Assembly: GCF_030506285.1 (NCBI RefSeq)
Contig: NZ_CP119422.1
Coordinates: 2,666,001-2,730,000 of the forward strand
Length of the DNA: 64,000 nt
Direction: 5' to 3'
Origin: Catalinimonas niigatensis
Lineage (GTDB): Bacteria; Bacteroidota; Bacteroidia; Cytophagales; Cyclobacteriaceae
The notes below the pieces were generated by a model. It saw only the letters and a list, made by a program, of their open reading frames with translations, had not been told where the DNA came from and searched no databases. Below, piece after piece: positions 17,261 through 26,535 of this stretch; the first letter of the stretch is position 1, and each line of letters begins with the position of its first letter. The translations under genes and the position numbers were made by a program.

Positions 17261-18481
17261 CTATTCTGTTGAGATTGCATTTAATAAGCGTTGGGCTGCT
17301 GGTTCAATAGCAAAATTCTTTTTATATGTCATTTTGGCATTTCGTCTCATAGTAGTTTTTTCTTCATTTGTTAATTGCAACCACCCTTCCAATAATGCCT
17401 GTGTCCCTTTCAAATTATCGTCTGCTACCAAACCACTACCTTCTGTTTTAATCTCTCTCCAGATATTTACCTGATTAGAAATTAAGACTGGCTTACTACA
17501 GGCAAGAGCTTCAACGACTGCTATACCAAAATTTTCCTGATGACTAGGTAGGATAAAAGCCTCACACCCGTAAAAAGCGCCCCATTTGGCATCGCCACTA
17601 AGCATACCAGAAAAATAAACATTTTCTCGCAATATTGAGTCTTCAGTCACTAATTGTTGGATTTTTTTTCCATAAGTTGTTTCCATACCCGGACCTGCAA
17701 CTATCAGATGTGGAAGAACTTCTGCCTCATTCCCGATTACACTCTCTCTTACCCTTAGTTTGGCATAGGCCTGTAATAATATTTCTATTCCTTTTTTCTC
17801 ATGAATACGGCTTAGAAATAAAAAATAAGGCTGCCCCATAAGGTTAGGGCATTTCTCTCTAAATTTTTCATTCATAGTAATAGTAAAAGGTGGAGGAGAG
17901 GAAATTCCATAGCCGACATTGAATTCTTTATTTGGTGAATAAGGGCGAAAAGGCTGACGTGCGAGCGTCAATTCTCCTTCACAGGTAAATAGCAAACCAT
18001 TTGCCTCATTGACTACTTTACCCTCAATTAACTTCCAGTACAGCCAGTTCCTGATAGCCTTCAATTTTCTACCAGGCGCCTTCTGAAAATAAGGATCTAG
18101 CATCCCATGGGGCATGATAAAAACTTTAGGAAATTTACTTCCTCGTTGTTTTGCAGAATGATGAAAAAGACGCCGGATAGTTTTTCTTACAGCATAACTA
18201 TGATATTGCCAGAGCCCATGAACAACTATTACATCAAAGCGAGTCATATTTTGAGCTAGCCATGGAATAAGTTTCTTACTATAACTCCATAAATTTTTAC
18301 CTGACCCAACCGCATGTATAACAAATGGGTCATCTCCGAGAAAATCAGCATCAGAGTCATCAAGACTAACAACCTCTGTTTGTATGCCAAGTTTATTGAG
18401 CGCTGGAATTGAGTTTCGGATACCCTGGCAAGGCCCTCCGCTTGAAGGGTTCATGCTGGCGATTACTCTTAATATTTTCAA
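17261..18481 (-). CDS. Glycosyltransferase family 4 (GT-B)
   Basis: A 406-residue GT4 enzyme that appears to start with TTG at 18481 (product MKILRVIASMNPSSGGP). The next ATG would remove the first strand of the N-terminal Rossmann domain, so TTG is preferred. The N-terminal acceptor domain has SSGGPCQGIRNS and the helix-rich region to about 200. The C-terminal nucleotide-sugar domain shows YFLFLSRIHEKKGIEILLQA and the E-x7-E motif in ENFGIAVVEALACSKPVL. It adds one sugar to the lipid-linked repeat on the cytoplasmic face. It is part of the minus-strand operon, 43 bp after asnB. Its sugar specificity cannot be read. Confidence 0.9.
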   Translation of the reverse strand: MKILRVIASMNPSSGGPCQGIRNSIPALNKLGIQTEVVSLDDSDADFLGDDPFVIHAVGSGKNLWSYSKKLIPWLAQNMTRFDVIVVHGLWQYHSYAVRKTIRRLFHHSAKQRGSKFPKVFIMPHGMLDPYFQKAPGRKLKAIRNWLYWKLIEGKVVNEANGLLFTCEGELTLARQPFRPYSPNKEFNVGYGISSPPPFTITMNEKFREKCPNLMGQPYFLFLSRIHEKKGIEILLQAYAKLRVRESVIGNEAEVLPHLIVAGPGMETTYGKKIQQLVTEDSILRENVYFSGMLSGDAKWGAFYGCEAFILPSHQENFGIAVVEALACSKPVLISNQVNIWREIKTEGSGLVADDNLKGTQALLEGWLQLTNEEKTTMRRNAKMTYKKNFAIEPAAQRLLNAISTE

Positions 18482-18524
18482 CTTAATAAATAATATTTAA
18501 TGTTACTTTACTTCATCAGCTTAA

Positions 18525-20324
18525 TCAAAGATTAAATTTTATGCACTCTTTTCGTTTAGCTAACCAATGACCTAAAACGCACCATTTCCATATCCGGGTC
18601 CAATGCAAATTACCTTTATGAAAACTTTCAATCTGTTGCATAGGCTCCGACATAGAAAGTAAATCAGCTGCCGCCAATACGCCTTCGTTTGAAAACTCTG
18701 CTAAAGGGCCACGTATCCATTCATCCATTGGCAAAGTAAATCCTTGTTTGGGCCGATCATATACCTCACGCGGAAGGTCGGGTTGAAAGGCAGCTATCAA
18801 CAAAGGCTTAATCCCTGATCCTTTCTTGTATTTCTGGGAAAGTCCTAAAACTTCCTCTACTAAATGATGATCTAAGAAAGGGACGCGAATTTCAAGGCCC
18901 ACTGCCATGCTCATCTGGTCACTATCGCGAAGGAGCATTGGAATCATATAAGCATGAATTTCTGTCCAGGATATCATCCCCATCATGTCTAAATTAGAAG
19001 GAGGAGAAGGAATAACCGGAGTTCCAACCTCCAGACCCATTGCCCTAAGCCTATCAATAGAAGTGAAACGACGGCGGGCACTTGTCAAATTAATAGAAGT
19101 AAAATCGGTGAGGCCTCCCAGCTTCTCTTTTATATTTTTTGGGACTAAGGTTACTAACTTCCGACTGACGGTAGAAGGTAGAACATTCAACAAATGAAGC
19201 CAAGGGATATTTTGAAAGCTCGGATAGCCTCCAAATAATTCGTCTCCACCAAGACCAGACAAAGCAACTTTCAGTCCAGTATCCCTTACGGCTCTGGATA
19301 CAATATATGTGTTAATTGCATCAACCGAAGGTAAATCAAGGTTTAAGACAGCTTCTTTTACCCAGTCGAGACATGTATCCGAACTGACTTCTAGTTCAGT
19401 ATGCTCTGAACCTGCTTTTATGGCCACTTTTCTTGCAATTGCTCGTTCATCGAAAGTTTTCTGAGGAAAACCAATGGTAAAGGTCTGTAGCCTTCGTCCC
19501 AGTACTTTTCCTGCCATCAAAGTTACAATACTTGAGTCAATGCCACCGCTCAAAAAAGCACCCACTCCCACATCGGATATAAGATGTTCTTCAATCGCTC
19601 TCGTTACAAGTTGCTTTACTTTTTGCGTACATTCAAGTCGGTTTTTTGGCTTTGGTATAGTAAAACTACTATTTGGCCACCAATTTCCCTTTGTTATTCC
19701 TTCACTTTCATTTATTTTAACCCAACTTCCAGGAGGAAGAGCTTCGACACCTTCAAAGATAGCTCCTATTCCCGGCATTCTACCAAAGCCAATATATTCA
19801 CTAAGGGCTTGTTCGGTAAGCTTTGATTCTCCGGGTTTTAACAAAGCTCTGATTTCAGAAGAAAATATAAAACGTTTCCCATGATATCGATACCATAAAG
19901 GTTTGATACCTAAGCGATCTCTTACCAATAATATAGAATTATCCTTGCTATCATATAGTGAAAAAGCAAACATACCTTTTAAAAGGTTAAGAGCATCCAA
20001 CCCCCTGTCAGAAAGCAACTCTACTAATGTTTCTGTATCAGAATTTCCTTTCCAATTGATAGCGGGAAGTAAAGTCCTCAGTTCTAAGTGATTGTAGATT
20101 TCTCCATTAAAGCTGATTGTAAAGCGCTTGGAAACATCATTCATTGGCTGTTTTCCTGCTTCAGTAGGTTCAAGAATAGCTAACCTAGTATGTCCAAGGT
20201 AGACATTACCACTGAGACTTGTCCATTCACCTTTATCGTCTGGTCCTCGGTGATGGAGTAAATCAAGTTGAGGGGAAGAATGTTTTAGTCCATCAAAGGA
20301 TATTTGTCCGATAATACCACACAT
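18525..20324 (-). CDS. asnB: Asparagine synthase (glutamine-hydrolysing), EPS-cluster type
   Basis: A 599-residue class II glutamine amidotransferase/ATP-pyrophosphatase. Cys2 (MCGIIG) is the glutaminase nucleophile after Met removal. The glutaminase domain (1-200) has HRGPDD and FNGEIYN. The synthetase domain has the PP-loop SGGIDSS (259-265) and GLGGDELFGGY. All key residues are present. Homologues in polysaccharide clusters (WbpS/AsnB-type) may amidate uronic acid or other carboxylated sugars rather than aspartate. Which applies here is undetermined, but its place between glycosyltransferases favours glycan modification. Confidence 0.92.
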   Translation of the reverse strand: MCGIIGQISFDGLKHSSPQLDLLHHRGPDDKGEWTSLSGNVYLGHTRLAILEPTEAGKQPMNDVSKRFTISFNGEIYNHLELRTLLPAINWKGNSDTETLVELLSDRGLDALNLLKGMFAFSLYDSKDNSILLVRDRLGIKPLWYRYHGKRFIFSSEIRALLKPGESKLTEQALSEYIGFGRMPGIGAIFEGVEALPPGSWVKINESEGITKGNWWPNSSFTIPKPKNRLECTQKVKQLVTRAIEEHLISDVGVGAFLSGGIDSSIVTLMAGKVLGRRLQTFTIGFPQKTFDERAIARKVAIKAGSEHTELEVSSDTCLDWVKEAVLNLDLPSVDAINTYIVSRAVRDTGLKVALSGLGGDELFGGYPSFQNIPWLHLLNVLPSTVSRKLVTLVPKNIKEKLGGLTDFTSINLTSARRRFTSIDRLRAMGLEVGTPVIPSPPSNLDMMGMISWTEIHAYMIPMLLRDSDQMSMAVGLEIRVPFLDHHLVEEVLGLSQKYKKGSGIKPLLIAAFQPDLPREVYDRPKQGFTLPMDEWIRGPLAEFSNEGVLAAADLLSMSEPMQQIESFHKGNLHWTRIWKWCVLGHWLAKRKECIKFNL

Positions 20325-20364
20325 AATAAAATTCCATTAAACCAATTCACTGTAATATTAATAG

Positions 20365-21534
20365 CTAGCCTTCTAAATAAAGGATCTTCTTATATATACA
20401 TTCAATTCTATCTAAAGTAATTTCAGGATCAAATCTTCTAGCATTTACAAATGCGGCTTCTATCTGATCTTTCAGTTCACATGCAGGCAAGACAATTACT
20501 TCATTCAAAACTTTAGCGCCGTCAATAGCCCAGGTTCCAGCAGAAGAATCGTCAGGAGGCATCCGAGGAATGTAGAAAGCAGCATCACCACCCACTTCAG
20601 TCATTGGAGCCTCGTTTGTAGTAATGACAGGACATCCGGAAGCCATTGCTTCTGCAATGGGCCATCCAAAGCCTTCAGCAAGTGAAGGGAAAATAAAGAC
20701 ACAAGCTCCAGAATAAGCAAAGCAGACCATTTCATCATTTATATTGCTAAGCCAGTAGATATCATTTTTAAAAGGTGATTGTAAATATAATTTCATCAAT
20801 TCTTTAGAAGGATGATGACCAACCATTAAAAGAGGCAGTACCAACACATTATGTTTACGCCATGCATTGTAAATAGCTATAACTCCTGCACGATTTTTAT
20901 ACCAGTCATTTCCACCTACATGGAGAATGTACCCACTTGATAAATCAATTCCTGTCTTCCTACTTAGTTGAATTCTTGACTCAACTGGGTCATGAGGTAC
21001 AAACTTACTGTTCAAGCCGTTATATACCACTTCAGAGAATATAGGAAGTGCGGAAAGCAATCTGTGTAGATCTCTCCTGGTCTTTTCTGAAACAGAAACA
21101 AAGTACCGTCCATGAGAGTAACCGCGTCGTATAAAGGCTTGATATTGTCTCCCAGTCCACTTTGTATGGTTTTCTGCTATTTCTCCTAATGCAGAGCGTT
21201 GTGCCAAGAAATCATGGCAGTGAATCACATGGGGACGATCTGCTACCAAAGGTATCCAAGGCCCCAGAGCCTGATCAGTAAATACGAAAAGAGTGTTTCC
21301 TGAACAAGATTTTAACCGTTTCCGTACTTCTTTTGGAAACAGAATATACTGATCAATATATCCCAACCATTTTTTCAATAAATTAGGGGCAGGAATGTCA
21401 AATGCTCTTGATCGTGGTGACCAGACTTCTAATTGATGTCCCCTCTTTGCCATACCATCCACTAACATTCTGGCGAAACGTGGCATGCTCTGAGAGGCTA
21501 AGAAAGAAGGGTGGGTAAAAAAAACGATTTGCAC
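20365..21534 (-). CDS. Glycosyltransferase family 4
   Basis: A 389-residue GT4 enzyme with a GTG start at 21534 (product MQIVFFTHPSFLASQSMPRFARML). The N-terminal domain begins directly with a Rossmann strand. The C-terminal domain has YILHVGGNDWYKNRAGVI and the E-x7-E motif in FPSLAEGFGWPIAEAMASG, then CPVITTNEAPMTEVGGDAA. This resembles mannosyltransferase-type GT4 proteins of O-antigen clusters (WbaZ-like). It works in the cytoplasm on lipid-linked glycan. It follows the Wzy-like gene with a 17-bp gap and precedes asnB by 40 bp, so all three are probably co-transcribed. Confidence 0.9.
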   Translation of the reverse strand: MQIVFFTHPSFLASQSMPRFARMLVDGMAKRGHQLEVWSPRSRAFDIPAPNLLKKWLGYIDQYILFPKEVRKRLKSCSGNTLFVFTDQALGPWIPLVADRPHVIHCHDFLAQRSALGEIAENHTKWTGRQYQAFIRRGYSHGRYFVSVSEKTRRDLHRLLSALPIFSEVVYNGLNSKFVPHDPVESRIQLSRKTGIDLSSGYILHVGGNDWYKNRAGVIAIYNAWRKHNVLVLPLLMVGHHPSKELMKLYLQSPFKNDIYWLSNINDEMVCFAYSGACVFIFPSLAEGFGWPIAEAMASGCPVITTNEAPMTEVGGDAAFYIPRMPPDDSSAGTWAIDGAKVLNEVIVLPACELKDQIEAAFVNARRFDPEITLDRIECIYKKILYLEG

Positions 21535-21551
21535 GATCTAGCTTGAGAATA

Positions 21552-22922
21552 TTAATTTTTAAATTTCTCTTTTGGGTTATGAAACGAGGCAATCATCAGC
21601 CCACCTATTAATGTACTAAAGCCTAGAGCCGTCGGCTGTGCCCATTGACCCTGGGGAACATTCAGGAGGCAGAAGCTTAATAATATCCAAGGCAGCATAT
21701 CTCCACTAATTAGTTTTTGATAACTAGCTATTGTAATTTTCGCACAAAACCCCAGACGCAGAAGGATTACCGCGATTCCCATCAAAGGTCCCATTTCTCC
21801 TATCAACCTTCCCCATTCACCTTCAGAAATCAAATATTTGAGATCTCCTGTAAGTAGCATACTACCAACATTTGTACCCATTCCCAACCCGTAACCAAAA
21901 AAAGGCGAATTTTCAGTTTCACTTCCTACAATAGCTTCAAGTAGTCCTCCCAGGTATCGATCCAGTAGTACCCCTCCTAATCCACCTTCAGATTTATTTG
22001 CATTTTCAAGACGATCAGTAAAAACTTCAATGGCTGTTTGAAAGAAGCTTGTCTGACTTAAAATAACTAGCGCAATTATTAACCCAAATGTAGCTACAAT
22101 AACTTTACTTACATACTGTGGTTTATGTGAAACAGCTATCAAAGTAAATATCAAGGTTACCCCAACAGAGAAAAATAAACTTCGGCTAATAGAGAGCGGA
22201 ATAGCGGCTAAAAGCCCTAAGGTAGCTCCTATAAGAACTAATTTATTTATACTTTTGATATGAAGCCAAAAATAAAAAACATAAGCGGCAACAAAACTAT
22301 AAAACAAAGTAAGACCATTGGTAAAAGAGAACGTTCCAGGTGGACGCATGTAACCCATTGCCCCGCTAAAACCTGCGCCTTCCATATCACCTCCCACACC
22401 CCGATTGACCCAGGCAGATTGAGGACTATAGAACTGAAGAGCCATTAATACTGTCATAGGAACAGCTATCCATAAAGTTATTTTTCCTACCTTCACTACA
22501 TCCTCTCGGCTGAAAATAAACCCAATCACAAACATTAGAGGAAAATGAACAAGTAGAATTCTTGCTCCAAACAGAGCAACAGGAAGGCTACCATGTCCAA
22601 GTAAGGTAGCCGTAAATATCCCTGTTATTCCGATTAATATAATCCCTGCCAAGTAAATATTAGCAGGTAATAATCCACGCTGCCATACTTTAATGATTAA
22701 CCATATTGCTAGAGGATCACGAACTATCAACAAAGGGGTTGCCAAACTTGGCAAGAACCACTTCCGTAAAGCTCCCTCGAAGATCAACAGCAGAAAATAA
22801 ATCCATATCCCCTGCTTGAGCAAACGATTAGGATCATTTACTAAAATATTGCCCGCCTGTAAATGTCTATCGGAGGTTTCTATTGGATAACTTAATGTAC
22901 TATGATTAAGAGAACTAAACAT
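21552..22922 (-). CDS. O-antigen ligase/polymerase-like membrane protein (Wzy candidate)
   Basis: A 456-residue polytopic protein with about 10-12 hydrophobic helices spread over its length (e.g. WIYFLLLIFEGALRKWFLPS, LAGIILIGITGIFTATLLG, LLAAIPLSISRSLFFSVGVT). The long central periplasmic loop (about 290-360, EVFTDRLENANKSEGGLGG...) and the motif around GYGLGMGTN are typical of the Wzy_C/O-antigen ligase superfamily. The N-terminus shows GALRKWFLP, common in Bacteroidota and cyanobacterial EPS polymerases. It is the only polymerase candidate in the locus, so I infer it joins repeat units on the periplasmic side. Confidence 0.8.
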   Translation of the reverse strand: MFSSLNHSTLSYPIETSDRHLQAGNILVNDPNRLLKQGIWIYFLLLIFEGALRKWFLPSLATPLLIVRDPLAIWLIIKVWQRGLLPANIYLAGIILIGITGIFTATLLGHGSLPVALFGARILLVHFPLMFVIGFIFSREDVVKVGKITLWIAVPMTVLMALQFYSPQSAWVNRGVGGDMEGAGFSGAMGYMRPPGTFSFTNGLTLFYSFVAAYVFYFWLHIKSINKLVLIGATLGLLAAIPLSISRSLFFSVGVTLIFTLIAVSHKPQYVSKVIVATFGLIIALVILSQTSFFQTAIEVFTDRLENANKSEGGLGGVLLDRYLGGLLEAIVGSETENSPFFGYGLGMGTNVGSMLLTGDLKYLISEGEWGRLIGEMGPLMGIAVILLRLGFCAKITIASYQKLISGDMLPWILLSFCLLNVPQGQWAQPTALGFSTLIGGLMIASFHNPKEKFKN

Positions 22923-22959
22923 ACTATATATTCATAAGTTATCTGATTATATTTTCATT

Positions 22960-24078
22960 TCAAAACGGCTGAATTTTCAAATCATCCCCCGCAATCTCTT
23001 CCCAGCGATAAAACTGAAATGTTTTGTCATCTGACATTGCAACGAATAACCCTCCGGGGAAATGAGGAGGAAGTGGAAAATTCATCACTTCTGATCCATC
23101 ACTCGAGATTGTGGAAAGACTAACAGTCTTTAACAGTTCGTGATGGTGAGGATTAACTTCTGTTCCCTCTCTGCTGAAAATGTGAAATTTGTTAGCTCCC
23201 TGATCCGACACCAGAATATAACCTGTTCCATCATTCATCCGATAAATAGAGATACCTTCATTGTCCTGCGCAAAGCCTTCGGTAGCAAAGTAAGCCAACT
23301 CTTCCTCTCCTTTTACTGGATCTGCATAATATTTTCTTATTCCTGCCTGCTCGTCAGAATAATATACATAGCCAAGTTCATCATCTACAGCAATAGCTTC
23401 TATTTCTTTTTTACCACTGAATTGTCCAAACTTTCGCACTAAGTCAGCTTCAACATCTCCAAACCCATTGTCTTTCAGTAGGTATTGCCAGAGGTAAGTA
23501 CCATCCTGTGGGCCATTTTTCCGTCCTACGATGGCAAAGATTGCCTCATCAGTTGGTCGCTTATATAAGGCTATTCCCATTAGATCTCGATATTCAGGAC
23601 CAGCCTCTCCCTCAAAAACGTCCACTCCTCCTCTATCTAATGCTTTCATTTCTGGCAGAGAAAAAATTCTTAATTTACCAGTAAATCGTTCTGTAGTAAC
23701 TGCTATGTCTACTTTTTCTCCATTCAATGACAGTCCATATTCCACATCTACGTTGTTAGGCCGTTTGAGGCCACGCACTACCTTATCATCGAGTATTTTC
23801 CCTTCCAAATCAAATACATACAAGGCACCATCCTTTGCCTTATCTGTTCCAATGATCAGACTTTCTGTAGGATTTTCATAATTGATCCAAATAGCAGGAT
23901 CATCAGTATCATGCTTTACCAGGTCAGTGACAAACAAAGGCTTTATTCTTTCATTTGGGAAATTACCTATCAGGCTCGCTGGCGTTTCAATTACAGTTCG
24001 ATCTGTTGGTGAATATTGGCAACAGAATAAACAAAGCACCAGGGCCAGTATAGAGATTTTTCTTGTAGCTGCAATCAT
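22960..24078 (-). CDS. Beta-propeller phytase (3-phytase) lipoprotein
   Basis: A 372-residue protein. The N-terminus MIAATRKISILALVLCLFCCQ looks like a lipoprotein signal with Cys19/20. The mature protein matches six-bladed beta-propeller phytases: DTDDPAIWINYENP (calcium/phosphate site, family DDPAIW), GLKRPNNVDVEYG, TERFTGKLRIF, then IEAIAVDDELGYVYYSDEQAGIRKY and NEGISIYRMNDGTGYILVSDQG. The family hydrolyses phytate and related phosphomonoesters in a calcium-dependent way. It would sit in the periplasm or outer membrane. Its presence in the middle of a glycosyltransferase operon is unusual and may mean trimming of phosphate groups or phosphate scavenging at the capsule. Confidence 0.88.
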   Translation of the reverse strand: MIAATRKISILALVLCLFCCQYSPTDRTVIETPASLIGNFPNERIKPLFVTDLVKHDTDDPAIWINYENPTESLIIGTDKAKDGALYVFDLEGKILDDKVVRGLKRPNNVDVEYGLSLNGEKVDIAVTTERFTGKLRIFSLPEMKALDRGGVDVFEGEAGPEYRDLMGIALYKRPTDEAIFAIVGRKNGPQDGTYLWQYLLKDNGFGDVEADLVRKFGQFSGKKEIEAIAVDDELGYVYYSDEQAGIRKYYADPVKGEEELAYFATEGFAQDNEGISIYRMNDGTGYILVSDQGANKFHIFSREGTEVNPHHHELLKTVSLSTISSDGSEVMNFPLPPHFPGGLFVAMSDDKTFQFYRWEEIAGDDLKIQPF

Positions 24079-24214
24079 GTGTGATAGTTTATTCCTCCAT
24101 GTTTTAAATCAATTTATTTAAATTGCTATGGATTGGCATTTATTCTGTTAACTGACTTCCTCAATTATTGACAGAGACAGCCTCTGCTCTTTTCCTATCT
24201 ATGCACAATACCCT

Positions 24215-25462
24215 TTATTGAAACTGAATTTTTTTAATCGCTTTAGCAAGTTCTTGTCCATATACTTCCCAAGTTCTTAAGCGAGCCGTTTCCATGGCAG
24301 CTTTCCCTGCTTCTTTAATCTTTTCGGGATGGTTTATCAACTTTTCTATTGCCAACTGAATTGCCTCTGTCGAACCCGCCTCAACCAACCATCCATTTTG
24401 ATCATGAGCAATCAGATCAGGGCCTGCGGTTCTTTCTGTCGTAATAACAGGCGTACCCTGAGACATAGCTTCTGTAATTACAAGACCAAACCCCTCGAAA
24501 AGTGATGGAAAAACTAGCACGTCATGCGCGTGCATAAGCTTTAATACTTCTTCATGCGGTAAGCTGGGAATCCACTGGTGTTTAGCCAAGGCTGCATCTA
24601 AAACAGGACAATCATTACTTGCTTTTCTTCCTACTACAGTGAGTGCAACATGGTGGCCAAAGGCCTCAACTGCTGCAAACAGGTTGGCAATACCTTTACG
24701 CTGGGAGAGACCACCCACAAATAAGAGCTTCAAAGGCCTAAACCCGAGAATAGAGCCAAAGTTGCGTTTTTGGACGACAGGAGGAAAACCATAGGGAATT
24801 ACCTCAACAGCAGGCAGCTTACCAGGAAATTCTTTTAATGTACTTGCTGTAAACTTACTGGCGACAAAGATATGATCTGCGAGATGCAACTCTTCATCTT
24901 TACGCGCAAGCTTTGCGTCAGAATCCTGAAAACCTGTAAGGGTAGAGGCCCATTCAGGGTAACGAAGACGTTCGTTTTCCATCAATCGTCTTGCAGTTCG
25001 CCAATATCCTATAGGAAGGTCATAAATGCAGGTAAGTCCAAGTTTTTTTGCTTCTTTGAAGGAAAGCTGCGCCCCATCTTCATAGGCATAAATAGTACTT
25101 ACACCATGCTTTTTAGCATACTTTAAGTTAGTAGTGACATCTCTATCAATACTTTGATATACCTTATCTATGCAAAAATATCCCACTTCGTGTCGTGTCA
25201 ATCTGTTGATACCAGCTTTTTGAGACAACATACGACCTATCTCAATCCATGGATATTGTTGTGTGATATATTTCAAGCTAGCATCAAATCGTCTCCGCCG
25301 AATTTCTGAAAGGGGGCCAATCGCACCAAGCATATCCACTAGACTACCAGGAAAAGAAGCAATTGATGTTCTGAATTCTGATAACAGCCCTGCTTGATTT
25401 AAACCCAGCACTGCTGCACGAACATTTGCATTACCTGTAGGATGAGAAAATACGATACTCAT
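24215..25462 (-). CDS. Glycosyltransferase family 4
   Basis: A 415-residue GT4 protein. It starts at ATG 25462 with MSIVFSHPTGNANVRAAVLGL. The C-terminal nucleotide-sugar domain shows LKLLFVGGLSQRKGIANLF and the E-x7-E motif in FPSLFEGFGLVITEAMSQG, followed by TPVITTERTAGPDLI. It resembles the GT4 subgroup that has a long N-terminal acceptor domain containing YAYEDGAQLSFKEAKKLGL. It lies 10 bp behind the next glycosyltransferase, so translation is probably coupled. Sugar and linkage are unknown. Confidence 0.9.
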   Translation of the reverse strand: MSIVFSHPTGNANVRAAVLGLNQAGLLSEFRTSIASFPGSLVDMLGAIGPLSEIRRRRFDASLKYITQQYPWIEIGRMLSQKAGINRLTRHEVGYFCIDKVYQSIDRDVTTNLKYAKKHGVSTIYAYEDGAQLSFKEAKKLGLTCIYDLPIGYWRTARRLMENERLRYPEWASTLTGFQDSDAKLARKDEELHLADHIFVASKFTASTLKEFPGKLPAVEVIPYGFPPVVQKRNFGSILGFRPLKLLFVGGLSQRKGIANLFAAVEAFGHHVALTVVGRKASNDCPVLDAALAKHQWIPSLPHEEVLKLMHAHDVLVFPSLFEGFGLVITEAMSQGTPVITTERTAGPDLIAHDQNGWLVEAGSTEAIQLAIEKLINHPEKIKEAGKAAMETARLRTWEVYGQELAKAIKKIQFQ

Positions 25463-25472
25463 AAATACTGCA

Positions 25473-26510
25473 TTATTTTATCATGGCAGCCTCAATCACT
25501 TTCAAATATTGGCTTGCAACTTTATCGGGATGATGCGCTTTTAAGTGGATTGTAGCCTCTTGGCGCAAACGTTGTTCCAATGCTGGATTCTGTATGACTG
25601 TTTTAATAGAAGACACAAGTGCATCAACATTACCACGCATGAATGTAAGACCCGCATTGCCAACCGCATCGGGTAAGCCTCCTCCATCTGCAACAATAGG
25701 TACGCAGCCACAGGCCATTCCTTCTAGTGCCACATTACCAAAAGGTTCTTCCCAAATGGAAGGCGCAAGAAGGAAGCGGTGTTGATTTAAACATATATTG
25801 AGTTTTTCGCCATGAAGAGAGCCTGTAAAGTGAACGCAATCTCCCAGTTTCAAATCAGCTACTAATTTCTCAAGTTTGCCTCTTTCAGGCCCACTGCCAA
25901 TGATGGTTAATCTTGGCTGTGGTAAGCTGATATCAGCTGCTGAAGTTCTCATTTGGTGCAAAGCCAAGATGGCTAGATCGGCTCCTTTATCTGAGACTAA
26001 ACGACCCAAAAAAACGAAGTCCTTTTTTCTGGGTATATCAGGTAAGATACTAAAAACTTGTATACGATATGGGTTTCCGATGACAATAGCCTTAGGCCAA
26101 CAACGTTTGCGTATGGCATCGCTCACTGCAATTATTCCCTTTGCTCTTTTAAACCAAGCTTGCTTGAGTCTATCTTGTATTCCGATAGTTCCGTTGTTTC
26201 TTGAAACCCACGTATTCAAAGCAATGACAGAAGGTTTATTAAACAATATATTAGGCCAAGATAGTCGTAAGCAAGGATTATTTTCAAAAATCACATCAGC
26301 CCAGGCATGTTCTTGAATTAGCTCAAACTTCTTGGGATTTCTTATCACAGAATATGGAAAATCCTTATTTTCTGAATCTTTTGACCATGTGACTATACGA
26401 ACTTCATGTCCTGCTTCATAAAAGGCTTGTGCAAGAATTTCAGCATTGACTTCAATTCCACCCACATTTGGATAAAAAGCATGAGACAAAAACAGTATTT
26501 TAAGAGACAC
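25473..26510 (-). CDS. Glycosyltransferase family 4
   Basis: A 345-residue GT4 enzyme with a GTG start at 26510 (product MSLKILFLSHAFYPNVGGIEVN). The N-terminal motif FYPNVGGIEV is the glycine-rich acceptor loop of many GT4 enzymes. The C-terminal domain has FVFLGRLVSDKGADLAI, RLTIIGSGPERGKLE and the E-x7-E site in PSIWEEPFGNVALEGMACG. Full length for the family. It belongs to the same tightly packed operon, 25 bp after the gene at 26536. Confidence 0.9.
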   Translation of the reverse strand: MSLKILFLSHAFYPNVGGIEVNAEILAQAFYEAGHEVRIVTWSKDSENKDFPYSVIRNPKKFELIQEHAWADVIFENNPCLRLSWPNILFNKPSVIALNTWVSRNNGTIGIQDRLKQAWFKRAKGIIAVSDAIRKRCWPKAIVIGNPYRIQVFSILPDIPRKKDFVFLGRLVSDKGADLAILALHQMRTSAADISLPQPRLTIIGSGPERGKLEKLVADLKLGDCVHFTGSLHGEKLNICLNQHRFLLAPSIWEEPFGNVALEGMACGCVPIVADGGGLPDAVGNAGLTFMRGNVDALVSSIKTVIQNPALEQRLRQEATIHLKAHHPDKVASQYLKVIEAAMIK

Positions 26511-26535
26511 TTAATAGAATTGTTTTATGTTTACC

